Part shown: positions 1 through 6,479 of the stretch, piece after piece | Numbering within the stretch: position 1 is the first letter of the stretch | How the letters are laid out: each line of letters starts with the position of its first letter | NCBI GenBank assembly: GCA_030595135.1 | Contig: JAUVDU010000081.1 | Location: 1 to 6,942 of the forward strand | Source of the DNA: Deltaproteobacteria bacterium | GTDB taxonomy: Bacteria; Desulfobacterota; Anaeroferrophillalia; Anaeroferrophillales; Tharpellaceae | Direction: 5' to 3' | DNA: 6,942 bases | Notes under the pieces: model-generated | The model's database searches: none | What the model saw: the letters and a program-made list of their open reading frames with translations, nothing else | What the model was told of the DNA's origin: nothing | Translations under genes and position numbers: made by a program

Positions 1-1940
1 GAAACAATGGTTTCGGCCCAGATATTATCACCTTTCTTCTCTAACCCCCAAGGGCTGTTAAACATGGCCAAAGCGAGCCGCGCTAAAGCTTTGATCTCAC
101 CATTAGAAAAAATACCCGAGATCAGACCATCAGAGCCAATACTCACCCCAGAGAGCGAGCCCGCCGGAAAACCGTCTTGAGTTTGGGAAAACGTGGCCGA
201 AGAGTCGGCATACTGGGTTGTCCCATCCAGACCGCTTCCCCCCTCAGTGGTACTGGTACCAAAGTCGATATCAATCTCCTGCATCAAAGTTGCGCCTCCG
301 GCAAAATTGAAATAGACATCGTTATGCCCGGTCTCACCCTTCAAGGAACCATTCGGATTAAACTGCAAAATCCCGCCGGAGCCAACCTCCATAAGCCGAG
401 CACTGCCATCGTCATTGGGAATTCCATTATCAAGATCGGAACTATTCATCACCGCATGCCACTCCCATTCGTTACTCCCTAATTTTTTAAAATAAACAGT
501 TACAGTATGCGGAGAGCCCAAAGTGTCGTAGACATTCATAGCTGTAGAATAGGTTGCGGCCGTAGGGTCAAAAACCGTATTTGGGGAAAACACACTTTCA
601 ATACTTCCAGCACTGGTAATCGAAAAACTGGTTACCGTTTTCGTATTGTTATGGTCATATTCACTGGCAAAACCAAGTAACTGTTCGGACGATGTTCGCT
701 CATCTTCCCATTTAAACCGAATATCATTACCATCCGAGTCGGAAATTGTAAATTTTCCCGTCACATCATCATAATCAACCGAAAAAGTAGCACCAGCCAG
801 AGCGACACCAGCGGCTGTTGATGTGGCACCGTTCAAAGCTGTTGCCAAAGCTGTTGCCATAGAATCTACCGCAGGAACTCTATCCGTACCATCACTTGCA
901 AAAAGAGTCGTATAGGGGTCAGCCTGAACCTCAATATTAGCTTGATATTCTGTTATAGTGCCACCTACATCAACATTAAAAATAATCGTATTATTATTAT
1001 TGTTGACATAGAAAAGCTTATCACTAAGTCGAGGTAACTGATCGGAAATAAAATTAGTTCCATCTGCAATTACGATATCGTCAACAACATTATTGGCAGG
1101 ATCATCCCGATCCTTTATTTCCAAGCCGAGCACTTCCCGCATTGACATATCCTCAGGATCAGCCGGAGCAACAGCAGTATCAGTAGTAACATTCAGAGTA
1201 ATGTCCCCTCCTGTGTTATTCGCAAAAGTAAACTTCCCCGTTACATCACTATATGTAACCGTAAAATCAGTAGGAGTTGCAACACTAAAATCGGGATGTT
1301 TCTGAATTTTATCCTGCAGTTCATTGGCCAGAGTTTCGCCAGTATAAGTACCGTTAATCAGGGTAACAACAACATCGCTGGTACCGTCATTAAGGACAAA
1401 ACGATTATTATAATCATTAAGTACAAATTTGGTTTCAGCGGTTGAATCAAGATTCGCACCCAGACCAACTTCACTCGTCTGCTTACTTGATGATGAGACA
1501 TCGGAAATATTGATATCACCAATATCGCCAGCCGTCTGACCATCTTCGTTCACTTTCCATCCCTGTACTGCAAGACCGCTGCTATTGACCATCAGACCGT
1601 CTTTGTCAAAGATAAAATCTCCGGCCCGGGTATAGAAATTGGTACCACCATCGGCAACAATAAAAAATCCATCGCCATCAATTGCCAAGTCGGTTCCGCG
1701 AGTTGTTGTCTCAAATGAACTCTGGGTAAACAAGGTAGAGATACCTCCAGTTGTCGCCCCGCGTCCAATTTGACCGGCGGAGCCACCACCGAGACTACTG
1801 CTGACAATATCTTTGAACTGGATACGTCCCGATTTAAATCCGATCGTGTTACTGTTGGCAATATTATTACCAATCAGAGAAATTGCATCACTATTGACAT
1901 TTAAGCCGCTGATTCCGGCATAAAGAGATGTAAGAGCCAT
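1..1940 (-). CDS. flgE: Flagellar hook protein FlgE (3' end cut off by window edge)
   Basis: FlgE polymerises into the hook, the flexible joint between rod and filament outside the cell. Read leftward from the ATG at 1938-1940, the frame stays open for 646 residues to base 3, with the stop outside the window. Residues 1-45 are the classic rod/hook N-terminus (LTSLYAGISGLNVNSDAIS, then IGNNIANSNTIGFK), which forms the axial coiled coil. RGTDLAIDGDGFFIV at 81-95 is the next conserved block. Residues ~450-580 look like the FlaE domain (AMNVYDTLGSPHTVTVYF at 468-485). The fragment ends in the conserved LEKKGDNIWAET, so probably only the short C-terminal helix region is missing. Between them, ~175-430 holds two related insert modules, each with a DVTGKF core (232-237 and 392-397), making this FlgE much longer than the ~400 residues of enteric bacteria. 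A strong Shine-Dalgarno AAGGAGG (complement of 1946-1952) supports the start. It lies 72 nt after flgD with no visible terminator between, so it is probably cotranscribed. Confidence 0.96.
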   Translation of the reverse strand, partial: MALTSLYAGISGLNVNSDAISLIGNNIANSNTIGFKSGRIQFKDIVSSSLGGGSAGQIGRGATTGGISTLFTQSSFETTTRGTDLAIDGDGFFIVADGGTNFYTRAGDFIFDKDGLMVNSSGLAVQGWKVNEDGQTAGDIGDINISDVSSSSKQTSEVGLGANLDSTAETKFVLNDYNNRFVLNDGTSDVVVTLINGTYTGETLANELQDKIQKHPDFSVATPTDFTVTYSDVTGKFTFANNTGGDITLNVTTDTAVAPADPEDMSMREVLGLEIKDRDDPANNVVDDIVIADGTNFISDQLPRLSDKLFYVNNNNNTIIFNVDVGGTITEYQANIEVQADPYTTLFASDGTDRVPAVDSMATALATALNGATSTAAGVALAGATFSVDYDDVTGKFTISDSDGNDIRFKWEDERTSSEQLLGFASEYDHNNTKTVTSFSITSAGSIESVFSPNTVFDPTAATYSTAMNVYDTLGSPHTVTVYFKKLGSNEWEWHAVMNSSDLDNGIPNDDGSARLMEVGSGGILQFNPNGSLKGETGHNDVYFNFAGGATLMQEIDIDFGTSTTEGGSGLDGTTQYADSSATFSQTQDGFPAGSLSGVSIGSDGLISGIFSNGEIKALARLALAMFNSPWGLEKKGDNIWAETIV

Positions 1941-1945
1941 AACTG

Positions 1946-1952
1946 CCTCCTT
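1946..1952 (-). promoter_or_regulatory. Strong ribosome binding site of flgE
   Basis: On the minus strand AAGGAGG stands 5 nt before the flgE ATG. It is the best Shine-Dalgarno match in the window, fitting a protein made in many copies. The rest of the 72-nt flgD-flgE gap is very AT-rich, and no promoter or hairpin was recognised in it. Confidence 0.8.
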
Positions 1953-2012
1953 CTTTTAGTTTAAATTGAATTAATTAATTTTTAAATTTACTATTTTTTA
2001 TTAACACTGTTT

Positions 2013-2717
2013 TCAGGAAACTGCTTTAACCCCTAAAACCTGATCAATTCCGACCCGAGTCCCATCAACCAACACCAGCACGGTATTGCCATTTTTAGGA
2101 TCGGTCTCAACTCCTCGCACCTCACCTCCACCATTTACCGACGAAGCCACCAACTGACCCAACTCATCCCGGGCAGTCATCTCAAAGGTATAGCGACCTT
2201 CCGCCAGGGCATTGCCATCGGCATCCTTACCATTCCAATTGAAACTTTGCGGGCCCAGATCGTAATAACCAAGTTCCAAAGTCGCAACCCGACCTCCTGC
2301 ATCATTATAGATGTCGATGACCACTTCTTGCGCGTTATCAGCCAATTCGAATTTTAACGGAATGGGCTGTCCATCACCATTGATCGTTGCCGAACCGGAT
2401 CCACCACCATCAAATTCGACCGCTTTACCAATCATATCAAGGGCACTCAAACGATTTAAAGTAGCCGAATAATCCTGTAAAAGCATAAGATTGTCGTTCA
2501 TGGAGGTTTGTTGTTCCAAAGAACTGAACTGCGCGAGCTGAGCCGTAAAGTCAGTTCCACTCATAGGCTCCAGCGGATCCTGATTTTTAAGCTGCTCGAC
2601 CAAAAGAAGTAAAAAAGCGTCCTTGCTGACATCATCCTTATTTTTCACGGGAACGGCAAAAGGATCGCTGTAACTGGCACCTTCCACGATACCAACGGTG
2701 GAGTTAAACATTGTCAT
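2013..2717 (-). CDS. flgD: Flagellar hook assembly (cap/scaffold) protein FlgD
   Basis: FlgD sits at the tip of the growing hook, lets secreted FlgE subunits insert, and is later discarded. The 234-residue protein has the diagnostic N-terminal block at 35-70 (FLLLLVEQLKNQDPLEPM, then FTAQLAQFSSLEQ). It is followed by a Tudor-like/Ig-like C-terminal half: FlgD Ig-like signature FNWNGKDADGNALAEGRYTF at 159-178, and a final beta-rich segment VLVLVDGTRVGIDQVLGV at 213-230. The length is normal for the family. The open frame extends 31 codons further upstream to 2810, but those codons come from a repeated hairpin element and resemble no FlgD. The ATG at 2715-2717 has AGAGG 8 nt before it, so I chose that start; an in-frame ATG two codons on (2709-2711) is a lesser alternative. 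It lies between fliK and flgE, the standard operon position. Confidence 0.95.
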   Translation of the reverse strand: MTMFNSTVGIVEGASYSDPFAVPVKNKDDVSKDAFLLLLVEQLKNQDPLEPMSGTDFTAQLAQFSSLEQQTSMNDNLMLLQDYSATLNRLSALDMIGKAVEFDGGGSGSATINGDGQPIPLKFELADNAQEVVIDIYNDAGGRVATLELGYYDLGPQSFNWNGKDADGNALAEGRYTFEMTARDELGQLVASSVNGGGEVRGVETDPKNGNTVLVLVDGTRVGIDQVLGVKAVS

Positions 2718-2725
2718 GATTATTA

Positions 2726-2730
2726 CCTCT
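2726..2730 (-). promoter_or_regulatory. Ribosome binding site deciding the flgD start
   Basis: On the minus strand AGAGG lies 8 nt before the ATG at 2715-2717. It argues against the longer open frame that begins inside the neighbouring repeat element at 2810. The repeat ends almost exactly where this site begins. Confidence 0.6.
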
Positions 2731-2746
2731 GTATAATAAATTACTG

Positions 2747-2858
2747 CGTAAATTCTGGGGACACAATCCCGATTTCCTTCGGAGAATCGGGTTATGTCCC
2801 CAGAATTCACTGAAATCCATCAAAATCAGGCTCTTTTCTACCTACGCTGAATAGTTAC
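2747..2858 (-). repeat. Repeated MITE/REP-like hairpin element, copy 1 (between fliK and flgD)
   Basis: This 112-nt stretch aligns without gaps to 6498-6609, with about 94 of 112 bases identical counted by hand. Its core is a near-perfect inverted repeat, left arm 2751-2774 and right arm 2785-2807, with AATTCTGGGGACA at the outer end of both arms. The centre on the plus strand reads C-TTCG-G (2777-2782). A 50-nt tail without an obvious stem follows (2809-2858), ending in GCTGAATAGTTAC at 2846-2858, the same terminal sequence as in copy 2. The partner terminal repeat expected near 2730-2742 is degenerate or lost next to the flgD ribosome binding site. No transposase is encoded, so it would be a non-autonomous element. 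Its shape recalls small elements mobilised in trans by IS200-like/REP-associated transposases, but that link is an inference. Confidence 0.8.
2751..2807. repeat. Inverted repeat (hairpin) core of copy 1
   Basis: Arms of 24 and 23 nt pair almost completely; the main irregularity is in the CACAATCCC versus GGGTTATG part. A short inner stem closes on a 4-nt loop. In the leftward fliK-flgD transcript it would form a strong hairpin just before the flgD ribosome binding site, where it could protect mRNA ends or slow ribosomes or polymerase. There is no T-run after it on the minus strand, so it does not look like a rho-independent terminator. Confidence 0.8.
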
Positions 2859-2882
2859 CTTTTTAGTTTCTCATAATCCGGG

Positions 2883-5042
2883 TTAGGCCGTTATATGTAG
2901 AGAACCCGGAAGCTCCCCTCTGACTGCGATCTCTGGAGGAAGATTTTCAGACACCTTGACAGAGTCTTCATCTCCACTCTCACCACCGGTCGACCCCGCA
3001 AAACCGGAATCAGAATGCGAAAAACCATCTCGGTGATATTGCCGCCAGGCATCAGCACTTTCCTGATGTTGATCGCCAACTGTAACCGATGGCCCATCCC
3101 CTGATTTTGGCGGAGTCACTTTAATGTCAATATCTTTCACGTCGATACCACGTTGGGCTAAACCATCACGTAAACTATCCATCTTACGCAGCATTGCATC
3201 TTTTACGTCAGACTGTTCAACCATGAAAGTGGCGACTAATTGCTGATCTCTCAACACCAATTTAACATCAATCTTACCCATACTTTCAGGCTGTAATTTG
3301 ATTGTAATCGTCTGCCGACCTTTAACCTGACGGGTCAAATTATTCTGAATTTGATCAAGAAGATTCTCATCGCTGACCGGCAACGGCTTTGCCGAAAAAA
3401 TATCTCCACTATTTTTCACCAAACCAGCTTTTCCGGTTTCGAGGTTACCAATGACCACTTCATCTGTCTTGGAAAAAGAATGACCGAGATCTGATTTCTC
3501 TTTTGCTCCAACCTGGGTCGATGTCGACGAACTGAATTGTTCAGCAAAAATATCCTTATTTGCCTCTGAAAAAGAGAGTTTTTCACCAACACCTGCGCCG
3601 GCATCGGTCTTTGCGTCAGAAAAATTCATCAAATTTTGTTCGCCCTGAGCGAATATTGACTGACTTTCCCGAGCCCGTCCCTGAAGATGAGCAGTGCCTG
3701 CTTCACTTCCGGATAAAGATACGTCACGACGCCCTCGACCAAGACGAACTCCTCGGTTTTCCGGTTTGGCTCCGGCAACAGTGCCACTCAACTCATTATT
3801 AATCCGGATCTGAACATCTTCAGGAATATCGATAACAGTGCTACCGTTCGCAGAAACGTTACTTTTTGAAGATGAAACATCCAACTGAGGCTCTAAACCA
3901 TCTTTTTGCGGATGGTTAACAGTTAATCCGGATGAATCGGCAACGTTGATAACTGGCGGCTGATGAATCTCCCCCTGACTTTGATCTTGTTTCACATCGT
4001 TAGAGTTTACAACAGAAGCCTTTGTTTGAACAGATTCCGGCTCAGCCCCTGATTCCAGCTCTGAAACCACCTCTATTGAAGAAGAAATAAGGTTCGACTC
4101 GTCACTTAAAATTGATAAAGATTCGCTCTTTTTAGTTAAATCATTGACAAATTCGTGATCGTCAAAATATTTTATTTCATTTTCATTCACTGCCAGGTCT
4201 CCGGCAGCAGATATATTTGAAACTGAACTGATAGATGTTAAGATTTCACTGTCTTTAAAAAACTCACCATTTTTCAAAGTGAACTCATCGTCTACAACCC
4301 CACCTTCCGAAACCGAGAGCTGTTTTTCCAGATCATCAAATACAGAATCGTCTTCCGCAACCACAGATTTCCTTTCGATCAAGCAATCACCTTCGACTAC
4401 CTCAACCTGTCCCCCAACAACCGGATCTGTAACAAACAGTCTTTGTGATTCATCATTACGACTTTCATCCCCAGCCAACAAATTATTTTGGTGTGGCTGA
4501 TTAGCCACCTTTTTCAATAAATCATTTTCAGAAAGCAGGTCACCCCGGTTTTCCAATGAGCCTGACAACAGAGACCGACGACCAAAACCCTCTCCATCCA
4601 TACCTTCATTTCCAGCTTCAACAGTCTGTGGAACGTCCTCAACAACTTGTAGATTTTCCCCAGCAATTTGGGAAAGTTCCTCCACAAAAGATATTTCTTC
4701 AATCACAGCTTCTTCAGATGGTACTTCTTTAAACGCTAAACCCTGAAAAAGACTCTCCACATCAATTTCAGCACTTTCATCTTCGGAATCATCTTTGCCG
4801 ACCTGGCTCTGTTCACCATTTTCATCTCTCTTTTCGGATTCGACCTTAGCCGTCTGTTTTCCATCCTGATTAACCGGTGCAACAAACTTATTTTCCGCAT
4901 CAACCTCAATTCTCTCTTCCTGTCCGGCGAGAACCCCGGCGAATCCGCCTTCGGATGTTTTGTCGGATCGAAGCTCTCCCTCTCGACCTTGATTCTTCCC
5001 TGAACTCGGTTCAGCTAACAATGCTAATTCAATATTTACCAC
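2883..5042 (-). CDS. fliK: Flagellar hook-length control protein FliK (unusually large)
   Basis: FliK is exported during hook growth, measures hook length, and through its C-terminal domain makes the export gate switch to filament substrates. Of 719 residues, only about 558-645 is conserved: the Flg_hook domain, with TITIKLQPESMGKIDVKLVL at 578-597, then a helix with LRKMDSLRDGLAQRGIDVKD ending near 637. The first ~550 residues are strongly acidic and rich in Ser, Glu, Asp and Val, low in complexity and probably disordered, as expected of the secreted ruler part. A Gly/Ser/Asp-rich tail of ~70 residues follows the conserved domain. Enteric FliK has about 400 residues; FliK length varies widely between species. 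The start is GTG at 5040-5042, supported by GAGGT 6 nt upstream. Position between the ylxF-like gene and flgD agrees with the call. The weak sequence conservation of the N-terminal part is normal for FliK. Confidence 0.93.
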   Translation of the reverse strand: MVNIELALLAEPSSGKNQGREGELRSDKTSEGGFAGVLAGQEERIEVDAENKFVAPVNQDGKQTAKVESEKRDENGEQSQVGKDDSEDESAEIDVESLFQGLAFKEVPSEEAVIEEISFVEELSQIAGENLQVVEDVPQTVEAGNEGMDGEGFGRRSLLSGSLENRGDLLSENDLLKKVANQPHQNNLLAGDESRNDESQRLFVTDPVVGGQVEVVEGDCLIERKSVVAEDDSVFDDLEKQLSVSEGGVVDDEFTLKNGEFFKDSEILTSISSVSNISAAGDLAVNENEIKYFDDHEFVNDLTKKSESLSILSDESNLISSSIEVVSELESGAEPESVQTKASVVNSNDVKQDQSQGEIHQPPVINVADSSGLTVNHPQKDGLEPQLDVSSSKSNVSANGSTVIDIPEDVQIRINNELSGTVAGAKPENRGVRLGRGRRDVSLSGSEAGTAHLQGRARESQSIFAQGEQNLMNFSDAKTDAGAGVGEKLSFSEANKDIFAEQFSSSTSTQVGAKEKSDLGHSFSKTDEVVIGNLETGKAGLVKNSGDIFSAKPLPVSDENLLDQIQNNLTRQVKGRQTITIKLQPESMGKIDVKLVLRDQQLVATFMVEQSDVKDAMLRKMDSLRDGLAQRGIDVKDIDIKVTPPKSGDGPSVTVGDQHQESADAWRQYHRDGFSHSDSGFAGSTGGESGDEDSVKVSENLPPEIAVRGELPGSLHITA

Positions 5043-5048
5043 AACTGC

Positions 5049-5053
5049 ACCTC
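5049..5053 (-). promoter_or_regulatory. Ribosome binding site of fliK, supporting a GTG start
   Basis: On the minus strand GAGGT lies 6 nt before the GTG at 5040-5042. No upstream in-frame ATG with a comparable site is seen, so GTG is the likely initiation codon. Confidence 0.65.
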
Positions 5054-5060
5054 AGTTTAT

Positions 5061-5131
5061 GTACTGCAAAAATTTGGTGGCCCGATTATTAGTGTTCTGA
5101 TAAGAGCACTAATTTGTGGATCTTGCAGTTA
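5061..5131. repeat. Nested inverted repeat in the ylxF-fliK gap
   Basis: Two inverted repeats are nested. The outer arms are GTACTGCAA (5061-5069) and TTGCAGTTA (5123-5131), pairing over ACTGCAA/TTGCAGT. The inner stem is ATTAGTGTTCT (5088-5098) and AGAGCACTAAT (5103-5113), 11 bp with one G-T pair, closing on a 4-nt GATA loop on the plus strand. The flanks between outer and inner stems are unequal (18 and 9 nt). It fills most of the 126-nt gap ahead of fliK and is unlike the other repeats in the window. It may be a decayed miniature element or a structured 5' leader of fliK; no T-run follows it on the minus strand. Confidence 0.6.
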
Positions 5132-5141
5132 CTTTTGGGTT

Positions 5142-5158
5142 GCGGGAACAATTCCCAC
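5142..5158 (-). repeat. Short hairpin just after the ylxF-like gene
   Basis: On the minus strand GTGGGAA and TTCCCGC pair around a 3-nt TTG loop (7 bp including one G-T pair), starting 10 nt past the stop codon. No run of T follows on the transcribed strand, so termination is doubtful; it may stabilise the mRNA 3' end or pause polymerase. Confidence 0.35.
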
Positions 5159-5168
5159 ATTAGTAATT

Positions 5169-5705
5169 CTATTCTACAGGTTTAAGTTCAGTTATAGCCC
5201 GCGAAATTGCAACCGCCCGCTCCGCCTCGACCGCACTCAAAAGTTTTGCTGATTTTTTAGGCGACATTCGCAAAATCACCTCAACAGCGTACTTTAACTC
5301 CAGTTTTCTTAACAGAGGAGCGGCCGCAGCCGGTTTCATGGCTGTATAGACAGCAACCAATCGACTAAGATCCTCCTCTTTCAAAGATTTGAACTCTTCC
5401 AACATTTTTTCAACCGAAACCCGAATTTCCTGCATTTCAAGTTCCTGGCCCCGGAGCTCTTTTTGCAACATTTCGATACGTTTATTTTTTTCATCCAGTG
5501 CGGCCTCACGACGGTTAAGCGTCGCCTCTTTCTCTTTTAAAAGTGCCGCTAAATCGAGCAAACTTTCATGCTGACCAGCTTCTTCCGCCATAAGAGGCAT
5601 CGAAATCACCACCGACACAATTATGATAGAGAACAGCAACAATATTTTTATCTGCTTTATAAAATGGAAAATCTGCCTGCTAAACAACGATATTTCTCTT
5701 TTCAT
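5169..5705 (-). CDS. YlxF/MotE-like membrane-anchored coiled-coil flagellar protein
   Basis: The protein (178 residues from the ATG at 5703-5705) has a basic N-terminus, one hydrophobic segment at ~20-38 (IKILLLFSIIIVSVVISM), and then PLMAEE, so it is a membrane anchor or signal peptide. A long charged heptad-rich coiled coil follows at ~47-112, then a C-terminal domain at ~112-175 (LSRLVAVYTAMKPAAAAPLL, then AVEVILRMSPKKSAKLLSAV) that resembles the MgtE N-terminal helical repeat domain. This architecture is that of the MotE/YlxF/FlbB group, whose better-known members act in the periplasm on motor or assembly proteins. The position between fliJ and fliK is exactly that of ylxF in Bacillus subtilis, which strengthens the family call. 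Function is inferred: a periplasmic factor for the motor or export apparatus. The frame could also start at TTG 5733-5735 (188 residues) or GTG 5706-5708; no start has a clear Shine-Dalgarno, so the start is uncertain. Confidence 0.8.
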   Translation of the reverse strand: MKREISLFSRQIFHFIKQIKILLLFSIIIVSVVISMPLMAEEAGQHESLLDLAALLKEKEATLNRREAALDEKNKRIEMLQKELRGQELEMQEIRVSVEKMLEEFKSLKEEDLSRLVAVYTAMKPAAAAPLLRKLELKYAVEVILRMSPKKSAKLLSAVEAERAVAISRAITELKPVE

Positions 5706-5790
5706 CACAAGTTGACCATTACAATAATTTGCCAATAAAGGAAAAAAACAATCCGAATCCGAGCTGACATCAGAGCTGGCATCAAACTAA

Positions 5791-5810
5791 AATGCAACTA
5801 TGATACCAAC
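5791..5810 (-). promoter_or_regulatory. Sigma-54 (-24/-12) promoter candidate before the ylxF-like gene
   Basis: On the minus strand the sequence reads TTGGTATCATAGTTGCAT. The invariant GG (5806-5807) and GC (5794-5795) are separated by exactly 10 nt, and the -12 block TTGCA is perfect. The -24 block TGGTAT differs from TGGCAC only by pyrimidine changes. Transcription would start near 5782, about 75 nt before the ATG at 5705. Sigma-54 control of hook genes is well known in many Gram-negative flagellar hierarchies. A promoter here would serve ylxF-fliK-flgD-flgE. No activator binding site was identified. Confidence 0.6.
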
Positions 5811-5949
5811 CTTATAAAAGGAATTTATCTACTCGTTAAAAAACTTAACAAGGCAATGTAAACAGCTAAAATTAAAGGCTATTATTTAAGCAAACAGACG
5901 ACTAGTAGTTTTTTTAAGAATATTTGATTGCGAAATACAACAAGGCAAA

Positions 5950-5970
5950 AGAGAGCCCTCGGAAGAGGGA
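5950..5970 (-). terminator. Possible terminator hairpin downstream of fliJ
   Basis: On the minus strand CCCTC and GAGGG (5965-5969 and 5956-5960) pair around a TTCC loop, followed by CTCTCTTTTG. The stem is only 5-6 bp and the T-tract is interrupted, so it is a weak candidate. It lies between fliJ and the sigma-54 site, where an end of the fliJ transcript would make sense. Confidence 0.35.
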
Positions 5971-5990
5971 AAAGGAGGTTAAGGGAAAAG

Positions 5991-6015
5991 ATTGCCGGGT
6001 TTTAAAAATGGCAAT
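5991..6015 (-). terminator. Second terminator-like hairpin at the fliJ stop
   Basis: On the minus strand ATTGCC (6010-6015, touching the stop codon) and GGCAAT (5991-5996) pair around a 13-nt loop, and the sequence continues CTTTTCCC. The 6-bp stem, large loop and short T-run make it a marginal terminator or pause site. It could act together with the hairpin at 5950-5970. Confidence 0.3.
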
Positions 6016-6455
6016 TATTTTTTCAGGCGAGCTGCGCGTATAACGGCAATTTCATCAAGGTTGCGAAGTTCAAGTTTATCACTCTCCAGTTTATAGGCCT
6101 GAAAGTGCTTTTCCCGAACCCGTTCCAGTAAACGGCGCTCCTTGACACAAATAAGAAGAGCCTCTTCTTTTGCCGATCTCTCCTTCGCGGTTTCTTCCAC
6201 AAGGTGCCGGGCCGCATTGACCTCATGCATCAATTTAACTTCACGAAAACGAGCCAGTTCCATCTCTTCAACCGGCAGCCCCTTCTTCAGAGCCGCTTGG
6301 CTATCCAGCAATTCCCCACTCTGCAAAGCCTGCAAATGTTTAAAAGTATCTTGCACTTGCCGCAATTGTTCAGTAACTTCAGCCAGTGCCAGAGCCGCAT
6401 TCTCTTCGCGAATCAGCCTATGCTTTAAAACTACTTCCAGAGAAAATTTAAACAT
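6015..6455 (-). CDS. fliJ: Flagellar export protein FliJ
   Basis: FliJ is the central stalk-like coiled-coil protein of the flagellar type III export ATPase complex: it binds the FliI ATPase ring and the FlhA export gate and helps couple ATP hydrolysis to export. The 146-residue length is normal. The N-terminus FKFSLEVVLKHRLIREENAA (2-21) matches the family's opening, nearly the whole protein is charged helical heptads without proline apart from one at position 61, and the C-terminal LDEIAVIRAARLKK (133-146) resembles the usual LDE...R end. FliJ sequences are weakly conserved, so gene order (ylxF-fliK-flgD-flgE follow) is a strong part of the call. The ATG at 6453-6455 is preceded by GGTGAG at an unusually short distance of 2 nt. 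The usual upstream neighbour fliI is absent; instead a repeat-rich gap and divergent ndk follow. Confidence 0.88.
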   Translation of the reverse strand: MFKFSLEVVLKHRLIREENAALALAEVTEQLRQVQDTFKHLQALQSGELLDSQAALKKGLPVEEMELARFREVKLMHEVNAARHLVEETAKERSAKEEALLICVKERRLLERVREKHFQAYKLESDKLELRNLDEIAVIRAARLKK

Positions 6456-6479
6456 CTCTCACCAATTTGGAATAATAAG

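Larger units (their letters stand above)
5706..6014. other. Gap between fliJ and the ylxF-like gene
   Basis: This AT-rich gap holds the two terminator-like hairpins after fliJ, the sigma-54 promoter candidate at 5791-5810, and a small inverted repeat GTTAA/TTAAC around 5836-5850. No coding frame with a plausible start and ribosome binding site was recognised on either strand. Such a long gap inside a flagellar operon, with end and start signals, suggests that transcription is reset here. Confidence 0.5.

Noticed and set aside
177..482. Plus-strand open frame of 101 codons
   Set aside because: It is antisense to the verified flgE frame, has no ribosome binding site and no recognisable domain.
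2751..2807. Rho-independent terminator after fliK
   Set aside because: The hairpin is strong, but no T-run follows on the transcribed strand, and the same sequence recurs upstream of fliJ where no gene ends.
2718..2810. Extended FlgD N-terminus from the ATG at 2810
   Set aside because: The extra codons are translated from the repeat hairpin, have no FlgD similarity, and a better start with ribosome binding site exists at 2717.
4279..4500. Plus-strand Ser/Thr-rich 73-codon frame inside fliK
   Set aside because: Its composition is the antisense image of the acidic, Ser-rich fliK sequence; no start signal or homology is seen.
5142..5158. Second sigma-54 site before fliK (GG-N10-GC within the GGGAA/TTCCC hairpin)
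   Set aside because: The GG-GC spacing can be met, but neither TGGC nor TTGC blocks are present; the match comes from the palindrome.
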